Shown here in pieces: positions 1-9,000 of a DNA stretch of 64,000 nucleotides (position 1 is its first letter; each line of letters begins with the position of its first letter). The position numbers and the translations under genes are program-made. Source of the stretch: Serratia nevei. Its GTDB lineage: Bacteria; Pseudomonadota; Gammaproteobacteria; Enterobacterales; Enterobacteriaceae. Where the stretch lies: NCBI RefSeq assembly GCF_024160145.1, contig NZ_JAMYWQ010000002.1, positions 62,001 through 126,000 on the forward strand, written 5' to 3'. The notes under the pieces were generated by a model. The model ran no database searches. It was not told where the DNA came from and saw only the letters and a program-made list of their open reading frames with translations.

Positions 1-635
1 ATCTGCATGGAGACCTGCGCCGCCGCAATCAAATCGTAGGTGCCGCTTTCGACCTTAAAAGGCGAGGTGTCGTTGGTGGCCACCCATTCGGTAAAGAACG
101 AGGTGTCGCCTAAATAAGAGAACAGCGTGGTGCCGGCCCAGGGCGAATAGTTGGGGGCGCCAGTCGAGGAGGCATCGGTGAACACCTCGGACGCCGCCGC
201 GCCGGCGTCAATCAGGCCGACCTCGTGAATGTCCGGCACTTTGGCGCTGGTGGGCGGGGCATCCGGCAGCGGCGCGTTGGGATCGCTGCTCAGATCGACG
301 CCAAACAGCGTCTTGGCGAAGTTCTTGGCGATGTTGTCGGAAGCATTCTGGATGCGCGTTTCCCAGTCATCGGGCACATGCCCGGTGCGCAGCTCATACT
401 GCAGCTTGGTTTGGTCGCGAATGTAATGGGCAAACGCCCCCTGATTCGAGTTCACGCCATAGGCGCCTTTGATCCAGGTATACACCGCGATATCCACGCC
501 CTGAATAGGTTGGTTGGCATGGTTGGGATCGGTGAGCGCATCGACGGAGGCGGCATACACGGCCGGCCAGTCGCCGGCTTTGGCGGCCTCCCAAATCGCT
601 TGCAGTTTTTCTCGGTCGGTAATGACGTAAGCCAT
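1..635 (-). CDS. Unrecognised protein, 5' part only (cut by window start)
   Basis: An open frame of 211 codons runs on the minus strand from an ATG at 635-633 to the window edge without a stop. A good ribosome binding site (ACAAGGAGTG on the minus strand, 641-650) precedes the ATG. The visible protein begins MAYVITDREKLQAIWEAAK and has no signal peptide or membrane segment. It is rich in Asp, Ala, Thr and Ser, with a Pro-rich stretch around residues 125-138. I do not recognise the family. It is transcribed away from the Dap/NRPS operon, and the two share the 636-1242 intergenic region. Whether it belongs to the same accessory region cannot be told, because its 3' end lies outside the window. 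Confidence 0.7.
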   Translation of the reverse strand, partial: MAYVITDREKLQAIWEAAKAGDWPAVYAASVDALTDPNHANQPIQGVDIAVYTWIKGAYGVNSNQGAFAHYIRDQTKLQYELRTGHVPDDWETRIQNASDNIAKNFAKTLFGVDLSSDPNAPLPDAPPTSAKVPDIHEVGLIDAGAAASEVFTDASSTGAPNYSPWAGTTLFSYLGDTSFFTEWVATNDTSPFKVESGTYDLIAAAQVSMQ

Positions 636-1242
636 ATAAACACTCCTTGTTGCTGAGAGATTGCTGTGAAATTCAACATGATGAATGGAGGCGCGCGATG
701 GAATAAACCGAAACCCGTACAGCCAGAAACGCGCATGCCGCGAACCGCAGCGAACGATGGGCGGCAGGCGCCCATAGCGAAAGGATAGACGCTACTTGTC
801 GAGTGCGAACAATTCGCTTATCGATTGTTTTTACAGGATTATTGCTGTAAATCGGCGGGTTAACCCGCGTATTGGCGTCAGGAAGGGATATCTGTCAGCT
901 GGGTTAGGAATCTTCTTAGATAAAAGAGTGGGTTTCGCTGGGGGGCGGGCTGTTCTGGGGTTCGGTTTGCGGTGCCGGATGGGGCGATTCGTCGTGCTGA
1001 ATGTAAAAAAACCGTCCGGTAAATCAGAACGAAGTTTTGTCAGCCTGGGGGTTGCATCAGCCTTGTCGCGTTAAAGCAAAAAAAGGCCAAGAACAGACAG
1101 TTTTACTGACAAAAAATGGGCGGTCAGAATTTTATTCTTAGGAACTGATCAAATCATAAGCAAACGTTTGCTTTTAAGTTGGCCTTAGCCGTTAAGTAAA
1201 GCTTTTATAATGTGTAATGGTCTGCTTTTTTATTGACGAAAG
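636..1242. other. Gene-free divergent leader upstream of the Dap/NRPS operon
   Basis: This stretch of about 600 bp separates the leftward partial gene from the rightward operon. A 92-codon frame at 796-1074 starts with TTG, has no convincing ribosome binding site and resembles nothing known, so I leave it out. The last 150 bp are AT-rich and carry the palindrome listed separately. This is where the operon promoter should lie. Confidence 0.6.
1158..1173. promoter_or_regulatory. PurR/LacI-family-like operator
   Basis: AAGCAAACGTTTGCTT is a perfect 16-bp palindrome. Its core GCAAACGTTTGC matches the centre of the enterobacterial PurR operator (ACGCAAACGTTTGCGT type). It lies 70-85 bp upstream of the first gene of the Dap/NRPS operon, a plausible position for a repressor of that operon or of its divergent neighbour. 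The palindrome is seen directly. The identity of the protein that binds it is inference, and any LacI-family regulator could use such a site. Confidence 0.5.
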
Positions 1243-2349
1243 GTGGAACTGTGCTATCTATATTTACCGTTTATCAAGTTGTTAACGTTTTTAACATTAT
1301 TTTTTCTTGCAATTCATGTTGTGCAGGGAAGGTTGGGCTTACTTGCGTTGCGTGAATGGTTCAGCTTGGGGGCTGGCAAATTGATCGCGAATTCTCCAAT
1401 GGAGTTATTGATTTCAAACGTTTTTATAAAACTGTCTGTTGCGAAGCATTTCCAGGTTAACCTGAAGTTAGAGGGGTTGTCCGCGACGGGCTCTATCAAG
1501 GTGAAATCAGGTTTGCGAATGATTTCACAGCTGGAGCAGCAAGGCCTGTTGCGAAAAGGCATGAAAATCATTGAAAGCTCATCCGGAAATCTTGGATTAG
1601 CGCTTTCGATGATTTGTGCCGCGAAAGGTTACTCCTTTACTTGCGTCAGCGATCCGAACATTTCCCCGCAAACCGCGCGTATCATCCAGGCTTACGGTGC
1701 GAAATTAATCATCGTAAAAGATCGTGATGCGAATGGCGGTTATCTGGCGACACGCATTAACCTGATCAAATCGTTGTTGAAACAAGACGCTGATTTGCTG
1801 TGGGTTAACCAGTACGAAAACGAAGAGAATGTTCACGCGCATTACTGTTCGACCGCTCCGGAGATTTTGGCGCAGTTTCCCGAGCCCGACTATGTCTTTA
1901 TCGGGGCGGGGACGACGGGAACGCTGGGAGGCGTGTCCCGTTACCTTCGGGAGAAAGCGCCGAAAACAAAAATCATCGCCGTTGATAGCCAAGGATCCAT
2001 CACGTTTGGTCAACCGGCAGGCAAACGTTTAATCCCGGGATTAGGGACCAGTAATCCACCTGCGATCCGTCAATATTCCAGCTTCGACGAGCTGTTGATG
2101 ATCCCTGAACTCGATACGGTGCGGATGTGCCGACAGCTTGCGCAACAAGGCATGTTACTGGGGGGATCCTCGGGAACGGTGCTATGTGGTGTGCAACGTT
2201 ATGCCAGCGCCATTCCGCCAGGAGCCTGTGTGGTAGCGATATCGCCTGATATGGGCGATCGTTACGTCGATACGCTTTATAACCCCGATTGGGTCAACGA
2301 GCATTTTCCCGAAATGCAGGGTTATGAAAAATGCGCTATCGCCATTTAA
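1243..2349 (+). CDS. sbnA: SbnA-like ACEGA synthase (PLP enzyme, first Dap step)
   Basis: This is a PLP-dependent enzyme of the cysteine synthase fold. In the characterised SbnA reaction, O-phospho-L-serine and L-glutamate condense to N-(1-amino-1-carboxyl-2-ethyl)-glutamate, the precursor of L-2,3-diaminopropionate. The PLP lysine is K86 in the motif GSIKVKSG. The phosphate-binding loop SSSGNLG lies at about 107-113, and a C-terminal loop GGSSGTV and the motif DMGDRYVDTLY align with SbnA. Family similarity starts near residue 45. The preceding 40 residues are hydrophobic and probably not part of the mature fold, so the GTG start at 1243 (weak AAAGG upstream) is uncertain and translation may begin further in, for example near GTG 1321. 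It is the first gene of the operon, followed by the SbnB partner 39 bp downstream. The serine kinase at 12825 would supply its phosphoserine. Confidence 0.88.
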   Translation: MELCYLYLPFIKLLTFLTLFFLAIHVVQGRLGLLALREWFSLGAGKLIANSPMELLISNVFIKLSVAKHFQVNLKLEGLSATGSIKVKSGLRMISQLEQQGLLRKGMKIIESSSGNLGLALSMICAAKGYSFTCVSDPNISPQTARIIQAYGAKLIIVKDRDANGGYLATRINLIKSLLKQDADLLWVNQYENEENVHAHYCSTAPEILAQFPEPDYVFIGAGTTGTLGGVSRYLREKAPKTKIIAVDSQGSITFGQPAGKRLIPGLGTSNPPAIRQYSSFDELLMIPELDTVRMCRQLAQQGMLLGGSSGTVLCGVQRYASAIPPGACVVAISPDMGDRYVDTLYNPDWVNEHFPEMQGYEKCAIAI

Positions 2350-2388
2350 CCCATTTTTATGTCCTCCAGTCTCATTAAAAGAGTCTCT

Positions 2389-3408
2389 ATGCAAACAACA
2401 ACATCCATGCCTGCATTCCATGTCATTGGCGCGAAACAGATCGCCGAGTGGCTGGAGCAGAACCCTGAGTCCGTATTCGACGCGGTACAAGATGCTTATC
2501 TGCAACATGCCGATGGCCGCACGGTGAGCCCTGACAGCTATTTTCTGCGTTTCCCTGACAGTACGCGCAATCGCATTATCGCTTTACCTGCTTCTATCGA
2601 GAGCGCCGCGCCGATTGCCGGCATCAAATGGATCGCCAGCTTTCCCGGCAATATCGAAAAAGGGCTGGATCGCGCTTCCGCCGTATTAATCGTCAATGAT
2701 CGCGAAACGGGTTATCCCCGCGCGTGTTTGGAAGGCAGTTTAATCAGCGCCGCTCGCACCGCTGCTTCGGCCGCGTTGGGTGCGCACTACCTGCACTCAA
2801 CGCCAGGGAAGGTCAAACGCCTCGGCGTAATCGGCTGTGGCCCGATCGCTTATCACACCTTGGCCCTGTTGGTTAAATTAGGCTGGTGCATTGATGAGCT
2901 GTATGTGGCTGATTTATCTGAGCAACGCAGCCAGCTGTTTCGTGATAAATGCGCCAGCTTCGTGGGGAAATCAACGGCCGCTTCGTTGGAGGCCACGGTG
3001 ACTCAGTCGGATATGGTTCTCATGGCAACCTCTGCGACAGAGCCTTATATCACTTCGCCGGAATGGTTCAGCCATGCGCCGACGGTATTGCATATGTCAT
3101 TGCGGGATTTGGCGCCCGAAGTGATCCTGTCTGCGCAAAACTTTGCGGACGATATCAGCCACAGCCTGAAGGCGCAGACATCGACACATCTGGCCAGCCA
3201 ACAGGTGGGGCATCATGAATTTATGGCCGGCGGTATCGCTGCCGTTATTCGCCGGCAAGTGGCTCCGGATAGTCATCGCACACGCATTTTCTCTCCGTTT
3301 GGCATGGGCATTCTTGATTTGGCGGTAGCGCAACGCATTCTGGATTCTATTGATGAGAAAAATATGGTCAACGTTGCTGAATTCTTCCCGGTGCCTTATG
3401 CACAATAA
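2389..3408 (+). CDS. sbnB: SbnB-like Dap synthase (NAD-dependent ACEGA dehydrogenase)
   Basis: A member of the ornithine cyclodeaminase/mu-crystallin family. In the SbnB reaction, ACEGA is oxidatively cleaved to L-2,3-diaminopropionate and 2-oxoglutarate with NAD+. The protein is 339 residues, close to the 336 of staphylococcal SbnB. A Rossmann nucleotide-binding motif LGVIGCGPIAYH lies near residue 145, and the N-terminal half carries the substrate-side region typical of the family. I chose ATG 2389, with AAAAGAG at 2377-2383, over the in-frame ATG 2359, which has no ribosome binding site. Pairing with the SbnA-like gene makes a dedicated Dap supply for the NRPS encoded downstream. Function is inferred from the pair and was not measured. 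Confidence 0.88.
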   Translation: MQTTTSMPAFHVIGAKQIAEWLEQNPESVFDAVQDAYLQHADGRTVSPDSYFLRFPDSTRNRIIALPASIESAAPIAGIKWIASFPGNIEKGLDRASAVLIVNDRETGYPRACLEGSLISAARTAASAALGAHYLHSTPGKVKRLGVIGCGPIAYHTLALLVKLGWCIDELYVADLSEQRSQLFRDKCASFVGKSTAASLEATVTQSDMVLMATSATEPYITSPEWFSHAPTVLHMSLRDLAPEVILSAQNFADDISHSLKAQTSTHLASQQVGHHEFMAGGIAAVIRRQVAPDSHRTRIFSPFGMGILDLAVAQRILDSIDEKNMVNVAEFFPVPYAQ

Positions 3409-3420
3409 GAAAGAGGTGAG

Positions 3421-4164
3421 ATGATGGTGGGTTCGAAAAAGAAAGAGTGGCGGCTCGCCTTTAAGCGATCGTCCCCTTTCCTGATATCCGCGACGCTTTC
3501 GGGGATTGTGTTTGGCGCCTTGGTCATTGCCGGGGGGCTTACGGTCATTGATGGGCTGGTCATGTCCGGCTTTATCTACTCAGGCGCAGCCCAGTTTGTG
3601 GGGTTGCAGCTGATCGTTTCACATACCAGCCTGGCTGTTGCGCTGCTGACCACACTGCTGCTCAGCCTACGTTTCTTCCTCTACTCCATTTCTTTGATCG
3701 ATGAAGTGAGGTCGATACCCGTAGCCTATCGCATCATGTTGGCATTCGGTTTGATTGATGCGGTATTTGTGATGGCGAAGGAGCGTTTTAATGAGCCGGG
3801 AACGCAGTCGGAAAAAAACACGTATTTTATGGCGTGTGTACTGATCTTTTACTTTAACTGGATCATCGGCACGGCAATTGGACTGTTTCTGGGGGATACC
3901 TTAGCGCATTACGCGGCGCAGTACGGTCTGGAGTTTATTACCTATGCCACCTTTGTGGCCATGCTGGCGCCATACTTGAGAGTGGGCAGAAATATTTACG
4001 TTTCCCTGGTTGCCTTGGCGACTTATATCTTGACATATCAGGCACCCTATAATCTTGCGATTCTGATTTCCTGTGTGGTGGCGGTCGTTGTAGTTAAAGT
4101 AAGCGAAATGATAATCAGCCAAAGGAAGGTAAGACAGCGTCCTTCAGCGGAGGATGCAAAGTGA
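3421..4164 (+). CDS. azlC: AzlC-family transporter subunit (amino-acid/product exporter)
   Basis: A 247-residue inner membrane protein with about seven hydrophobic segments and the typical AzlC start, a cytoplasmic basic N-terminus followed by the region SATLSGIVFGALVIAGG. AzlC works with the small AzlD protein as an exporter; the best-known members (Bacillus AzlCD, E. coli YgaZH) export branched-chain amino acids. A strong ribosome binding site GAGGTGAG stands just before ATG 3421. The stop overlaps the AzlD start by 4 bp (GTGA), indicating translational coupling. Its position inside a Dap/NRPS operon suggests export of the peptide product, of Dap or of an intermediate, giving self-protection. 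That role is inferred from context. Confidence 0.85.
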   Translation: MMVGSKKKEWRLAFKRSSPFLISATLSGIVFGALVIAGGLTVIDGLVMSGFIYSGAAQFVGLQLIVSHTSLAVALLTTLLLSLRFFLYSISLIDEVRSIPVAYRIMLAFGLIDAVFVMAKERFNEPGTQSEKNTYFMACVLIFYFNWIIGTAIGLFLGDTLAHYAAQYGLEFITYATFVAMLAPYLRVGRNIYVSLVALATYILTYQAPYNLAILISCVVAVVVVKVSEMIISQRKVRQRPSAEDAK

Positions 4165-4487
4165 GCCATGTCATGCAGGTTATTTTACTCATGGGTGTCA
4201 CGGTATTTGCCGTCAGGAGCGTCGCGTTTATTTTCGCAAATTATATTTCGCTACCGAATGTCGTCAAGGATGCACTCGAGCTGTTGCCTCCCGCAATTTT
4301 AACCGTGATTATTGCCAGTGGTGTTTTGGTTAACCCGACAACCGCTAAGCTGGACATTTCTTTTACTAATTATGCACTGGTTGCGATATTGATTACTTTA
4401 CTTATATCCAGCAAAGTGAAGAATTTTTTTGCTGTGATCGCAAGTGGTTATGCGGTTTATTTCTTACTTTCTCAATTCATAGGATAA
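4161..4487 (+). CDS. azlD: AzlD-family small transporter subunit
   Basis: A 108-residue hydrophobic protein with about four membrane segments, of the AzlD/YgaH type. It forms the second half of the AzlCD exporter. The GTG start overlaps the azlC stop codon (GTGA at 4161-4164), which is the usual arrangement for this pair. The segment ELLPPAILTVIIASGVL is typical for the family. It is followed after 9 bp by a carrier-condensation protein gene, so it is part of the biosynthetic operon. Confidence 0.83.
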   Translation: MSHVMQVILLMGVTVFAVRSVAFIFANYISLPNVVKDALELLPPAILTVIIASGVLVNPTTAKLDISFTNYALVAILITLLISSKVKNFFAVIASGYAVYFLLSQFIG

Positions 4488-4496
4488 GGAGGTCAT

Positions 4497-6080
4497 ATGG
4501 CGGCGACAGAATCGGCATTGCGGTCATTGTTGACTGAATTATTTCCTCATGCGGCGGCGGATGTTGTGCTGAAGGAGAACCTCATCCATCTCGGGGGGGA
4601 TTCTATTATGGCTGCTGCATTAGCTTCCCGCCTTTATCAGCTTTGGTCGATGAAATTTTCCGTTAAGTCGATCCTTCAGTTGGAGAATTTCGCTGGCCTG
4701 ATGGCGTACTTGCCGGCTCAGACGGTTGAACGTGAAGCAGAAAAAGAGGTGATAAATACACGAGATGTGTACCGTCAAACTGACGGACAGAAGATGGTCT
4801 ATCTTGAGACATTCCGGCGGCCGAACACGACGGCTTATAACATTCCTGTTATTGCTGAACTGCCTATCGCGCTCTCACCGCTGGTGGTGCAACAGGCGTT
4901 ACAAAAGGTTGTGAAATGCTTCCCGGCGATCTTCACTCATTATTATGATCTCGATGGTGAATTTTTATTTCGCTATTACGAAGCAGAAACGATTCCGTTG
5001 ATTGTCTACGACAATCAACAACAGGCTGCACAGCAGTTTGTTCAGCCTTTCGATTTAAGCAAGGATTGTCTGCTTAGAGCGGCTGTCGTACCGTTCGATG
5101 GCGATGTAACTCAGGTCATGCTGGATTTCAGTCATATCATTGCCGATGGGCTATCAATAGGACATTTCATTCGTCGGCTGAAAGCGGCTCTGTATCAGAA
5201 ATCGTTTGAAGGCACCGCGAAAACCATCTTTGATTTTAGCCGCTGGACGGAAACGGCAATTTATCAGGCGAAGTTCTCTGATGCGGCGGCATTCTGGCAT
5301 GACTGCCTGGGTGAGAAAAACCTCCGTCCGCGCTGGCCGGGCATGCGGCAAGCGTCTCATACGATGGGCTATGGGATTCAGCAAGCGCCAATCGATGCCT
5401 TGCTCGCGGCGGATATTCGTCAAAAAGCGGAGCAACATCAGGTTACCGCATTTACGCTGTTTTTATTGGGTTGGTCTCTGCTGCAAAGTGAAGTGACGGG
5501 CGCCTGGAACAGCTGTGTTGGCTTAGTGGCGTCCGGCCGTACCGAGCCGGAGTACTACGACACTTTCGGCATGTTCGTCAATACGCTGCTGCTTCCCGTG
5601 AACTTCAATGCAGAGACTTCACTGCAGGAGGCGTTGAGTGGTTTGGCGGAGCGGACCGCAGCCATTTTGGAACATCAGCATTATCCCTTTGCCCGGCAAG
5701 TCGGCGCATTGCAAAAGGGTGACGACTCACCGTCACCGTTAGATGCATTATTTGCCTTTCAAAATATTGATTATCAAAAAATAGAGATTTTTGGCGGGCG
5801 CTTTAGATCCTTTCATCAGGCCAAGAAGATGGCGCAGTTCGGCACGGTAATCCAGATATTTGATTTGGGTGAACAAGGATATGACATTCAATGGGAGTAC
5901 GCGCCAGAGCGATTCTCGCCAAAAATGGTAAGCGGTTTTCTCTCTCATTATCAATCCATCATGAGCAATATTGCTCACGCCGAAAGCTGTCATACTTTGC
6001 AGCAGCTTCTTGTTATAGATGTGGCTAATACGTCTCCCTGTGTCGATTTGAATGTGGCTGAGTTTAACTTTGGTATCTAA
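4497..6080 (+). CDS. NRPS didomain protein: carrier protein (PCP) - condensation (C)
   Basis: A stand-alone 527-residue NRPS piece behind a strong AAGGAGG site. Residues about 1-75 are a peptidyl carrier domain with the phosphopantetheine attachment motif LGGDSIMAA (Ser near residue 36). Residues about 95-510 are a condensation domain whose active-site motif reads SHIIADG (near residue 213) instead of HHxxxDG: the second, catalytic His and the Asp are kept and the first His is Ser. No adenylation domain is attached, so the carrier must be charged by another protein. The next gene starts with only the C-terminal half of a condensation domain, so this protein probably supplies the condensation activity for that first module. 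The order PCP then C suggests a donor carrier handing its acyl group to the serine module downstream. Confidence 0.82.
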   Translation: MAATESALRSLLTELFPHAAADVVLKENLIHLGGDSIMAAALASRLYQLWSMKFSVKSILQLENFAGLMAYLPAQTVEREAEKEVINTRDVYRQTDGQKMVYLETFRRPNTTAYNIPVIAELPIALSPLVVQQALQKVVKCFPAIFTHYYDLDGEFLFRYYEAETIPLIVYDNQQQAAQQFVQPFDLSKDCLLRAAVVPFDGDVTQVMLDFSHIIADGLSIGHFIRRLKAALYQKSFEGTAKTIFDFSRWTETAIYQAKFSDAAAFWHDCLGEKNLRPRWPGMRQASHTMGYGIQQAPIDALLAADIRQKAEQHQVTAFTLFLLGWSLLQSEVTGAWNSCVGLVASGRTEPEYYDTFGMFVNTLLLPVNFNAETSLQEALSGLAERTAAILEHQHYPFARQVGALQKGDDSPSPLDALFAFQNIDYQKIEIFGGRFRSFHQAKKMAQFGTVIQIFDLGEQGYDIQWEYAPERFSPKMVSGFLSHYQSIMSNIAHAESCHTLQQLLVIDVANTSPCVDLNVAEFNFGI

Positions 6081-6094
6081 TTCTTAGGTGAGTG

Positions 6095-9000
6095 ATGAAT
6101 ACATACAGCAGTTCTGATGAATTTAATATCTCCGTTATGAAACATTATCAGGCGTCTTTCTCAAACACCTGGCATCCTGCAAAGTTTCCGGTAATGCCTG
6201 GTTATCCCGCCGATAATGGGGTCTGTGAAAAAACACTGTCCGAAGAGACATTGGCGCGTTTAATGAAAATCACCAATGGCGACCTGGTGAATATTAGCGC
6301 GGTTATTTCCGTTGCCTTAACGCATTTAGTTCATTATTACAACCCATCGGATTATCCTTTGGCCATCGGCTATTCTTTACAGCGGCCTGATGACGAAAAG
6401 GCAAACGATTTCGTTTTGCTGTCGCCGTTATTTGAGGATGATAAAAGCGGCGCCGAGCTGATTGTCAGTCAAAGGCAAAAAATGTTGGCGGTCTTGGCGT
6501 GCGGCGCCACCCGCTTTAGCGCGATTCAGGCTGCATTACCAGCAGATAGCTCGCAAAACATGTTCGCGCTGCAACTTAGCGTTCGTACCCATGACGGTCA
6601 TGCCGTCGAGCGGTTTGAACGCGCGCTTCTGATCGACTTTTGCCTTAACGACAATGCGACGGTTCGTCTGATTGCCGATACGCAGCTTTATCCTGCCACT
6701 TACCGTGAATCTATTCTCAATAATCTGCTCGCGTTGCTTGCGGCCATAACGGCCAGCCCCGGCACTGCCCTTGCTCAAATCCCGATTGCCGATGAACAAG
6801 AATTGCGGCGCGTGATGCATTTTTCCCAAGGGGACACGGTGCCCTATACCGCTACGGCGCGTTTGGAACATTGGCTGGAGCACTGGGCAAACCGGGATGC
6901 ACAACGCGTGGCGTTGATTGCCGATGGCGTCCGCTGGAATTACCGGCAGCTTAATGAGCAAGCCAACATTATTGCCAACAACCTCATTCGCCGTGGCGTG
7001 TCGGAAGGGGATAAGATTGCGATCATGCTGCCGCGCAGCGCCGAGATGATCGCGGCCATATATGGTGTATTGAAGGCCGGCGCCGTCTACGTGCCCGTTG
7101 ATCCCAACTATCCGGATAATCGCCGTCACTATATTATTGAAGACAGCCAGGCGAAGTTCGTTCTGGTGAATGAGCGTCATGAGGCTCGGGACAATGCGTT
7201 ATGCATTGCGGATTTCTCTGTCCTTGAGGGTGACGCCGGCAATCCGGCAGTGAGCGGTGATGCCAAGGCGTTAGCCTATATGATCTATACCTCCGGTTCG
7301 ACAGGTAACCCTAAAGGGGTAATGATTGAGCATTGCTCGGTCTTTAACCGAATAGAATGGATGCAGAATCAATATCCGCTGGGGCCAGGGGATGTGATCT
7401 TGCAGAAGACACCCATTTCTTTTGACGTATCGGTATGGGAACTCTTTTGGTGGGCGCTGAGCGGCGCGACGGTCTCTCTGTTGGCGCCCGGCGGAGAAAA
7501 GGATCCTTCCGCGCTGCTGGCGAGCATCGCTCGCGATAAAATCACCCATTTGCATTTCGTGCCGTCAATGCTGGATGCTTTTCTCAATGCAATTGAAGCG
7601 GGAGAAGGCGAGGCGGAACTTACCCAGTCGCTGAGAACGGTTTTCACCAGTGGCGAGGCGTTGACGCTACACCAATCCGCACGATTTTTTGCCTTGGTTG
7701 CGCCGTGGAATGACTGCCGTCTGATCAACCTTTATGGCCCCACGGAAGCGACCGTGGACGTGACCTATTATGCGTGTCGGGCCGATGAATCTCGCGCTTC
7801 CGTACCCATCGGTAAACCGATCCAGAATACCGGTATTTTAATATTGGATAAGAATAATCAGCCTGTCCCTTTGGGGGTGGCGGGAGAGCTGTGCATCAGC
7901 GGTGTTAACCTGGCGCGTGGCTATTGGAATCGTGAGGAGCTAACAACGGAGAAGTTTTGCCAGCTTCCAGCCCCGCTGGGGAGACGCGTTTATCGTTCCG
8001 GCGATCTGGTGCGTTGGTTGGCGGATGGCGAGATTGAATATTTGGGGCGCATAGATTTCCAGGTAAAAATCCGCGGTTATCGGATTGAACTGGGCGAAAT
8101 CGAAACCGCTATACTGCGGTACAAGCCCGTGCGCGATGTTCGTGTCATCGCCCTGATGCGTGAAGACGGCAGTAAATATCTCGCTGCGTATCTCTTACCC
8201 GGCGAAGGATATCGGGAGGCTGAGTTGCGGGAGTATTTAAGCGCCAATCTTCCGGAGTTTATGGTGCCGCCGTGGTTGGTGGTGATGAGCCACTTCCCGT
8301 TGACGCCGAATGGAAAGCTGGATCGTGCGCAGTTACCTAATCCGCTCAAACGCGCCTCGGCCGCAGAGCGGATATTGCCGCAAACAGAAAGTGAGCGGCA
8401 ACTCGCGTCAATTTGGTGTCAGGTGCTGGGGCTGGACAGCGTTGGCATCCATGACAGTTTCTTTAGTCTGGGGGGCGATTCGATCACCTCTTTGAGCGTG
8501 ATCAGTCGGGCGCGCAAAATTGGCATGGAAATCAGTTTCCAAACCATGTTCAGCTACCCGACGATCGCCGCAATCATCCCGGAAATCAGTGCGGTGAAGG
8601 GTAAAAGCACTGAGGAATATCAGCCGTTTAGTCTGTTGTCTGAGGAAGAGCGGCAGAGGTTACCGGCAAATATTGACGATGCTTACCCGTTGTCGATGTT
8701 GCAGGCGGGTTTAATTTTCCAAAGCGAACTGCAAAAAGGCGCTTCCTGGTACCATGACATTCAGGTTTACCCGTTGTCGGGCGCCTTTAATGCCGGGGCA
8801 TTCACGCAGGCCGTGACGCAGATGTTGCAAGAACACCCGATATTGCGCACCAGTTATCATTTGCAAGGCTTCAGCCAATTTGTGCAAATGGTTCACGCGG
8901 CGGTGCCGCTGCCGCTGTTTATTAAAGACTGGCGGCAGATGGGGCGCCGGGAGCAAGAGGCGGCGTTTGAGTCGTTCCTTGAGGAAGAAAGCCATTATCA

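Noticed and set aside
796..1074. 92-codon frame between the partial gene and the sbnA-like gene
   Set aside because: TTG start, no ribosome binding site and no recognisable motif; it lies in the leader region with the PurR-like palindrome.
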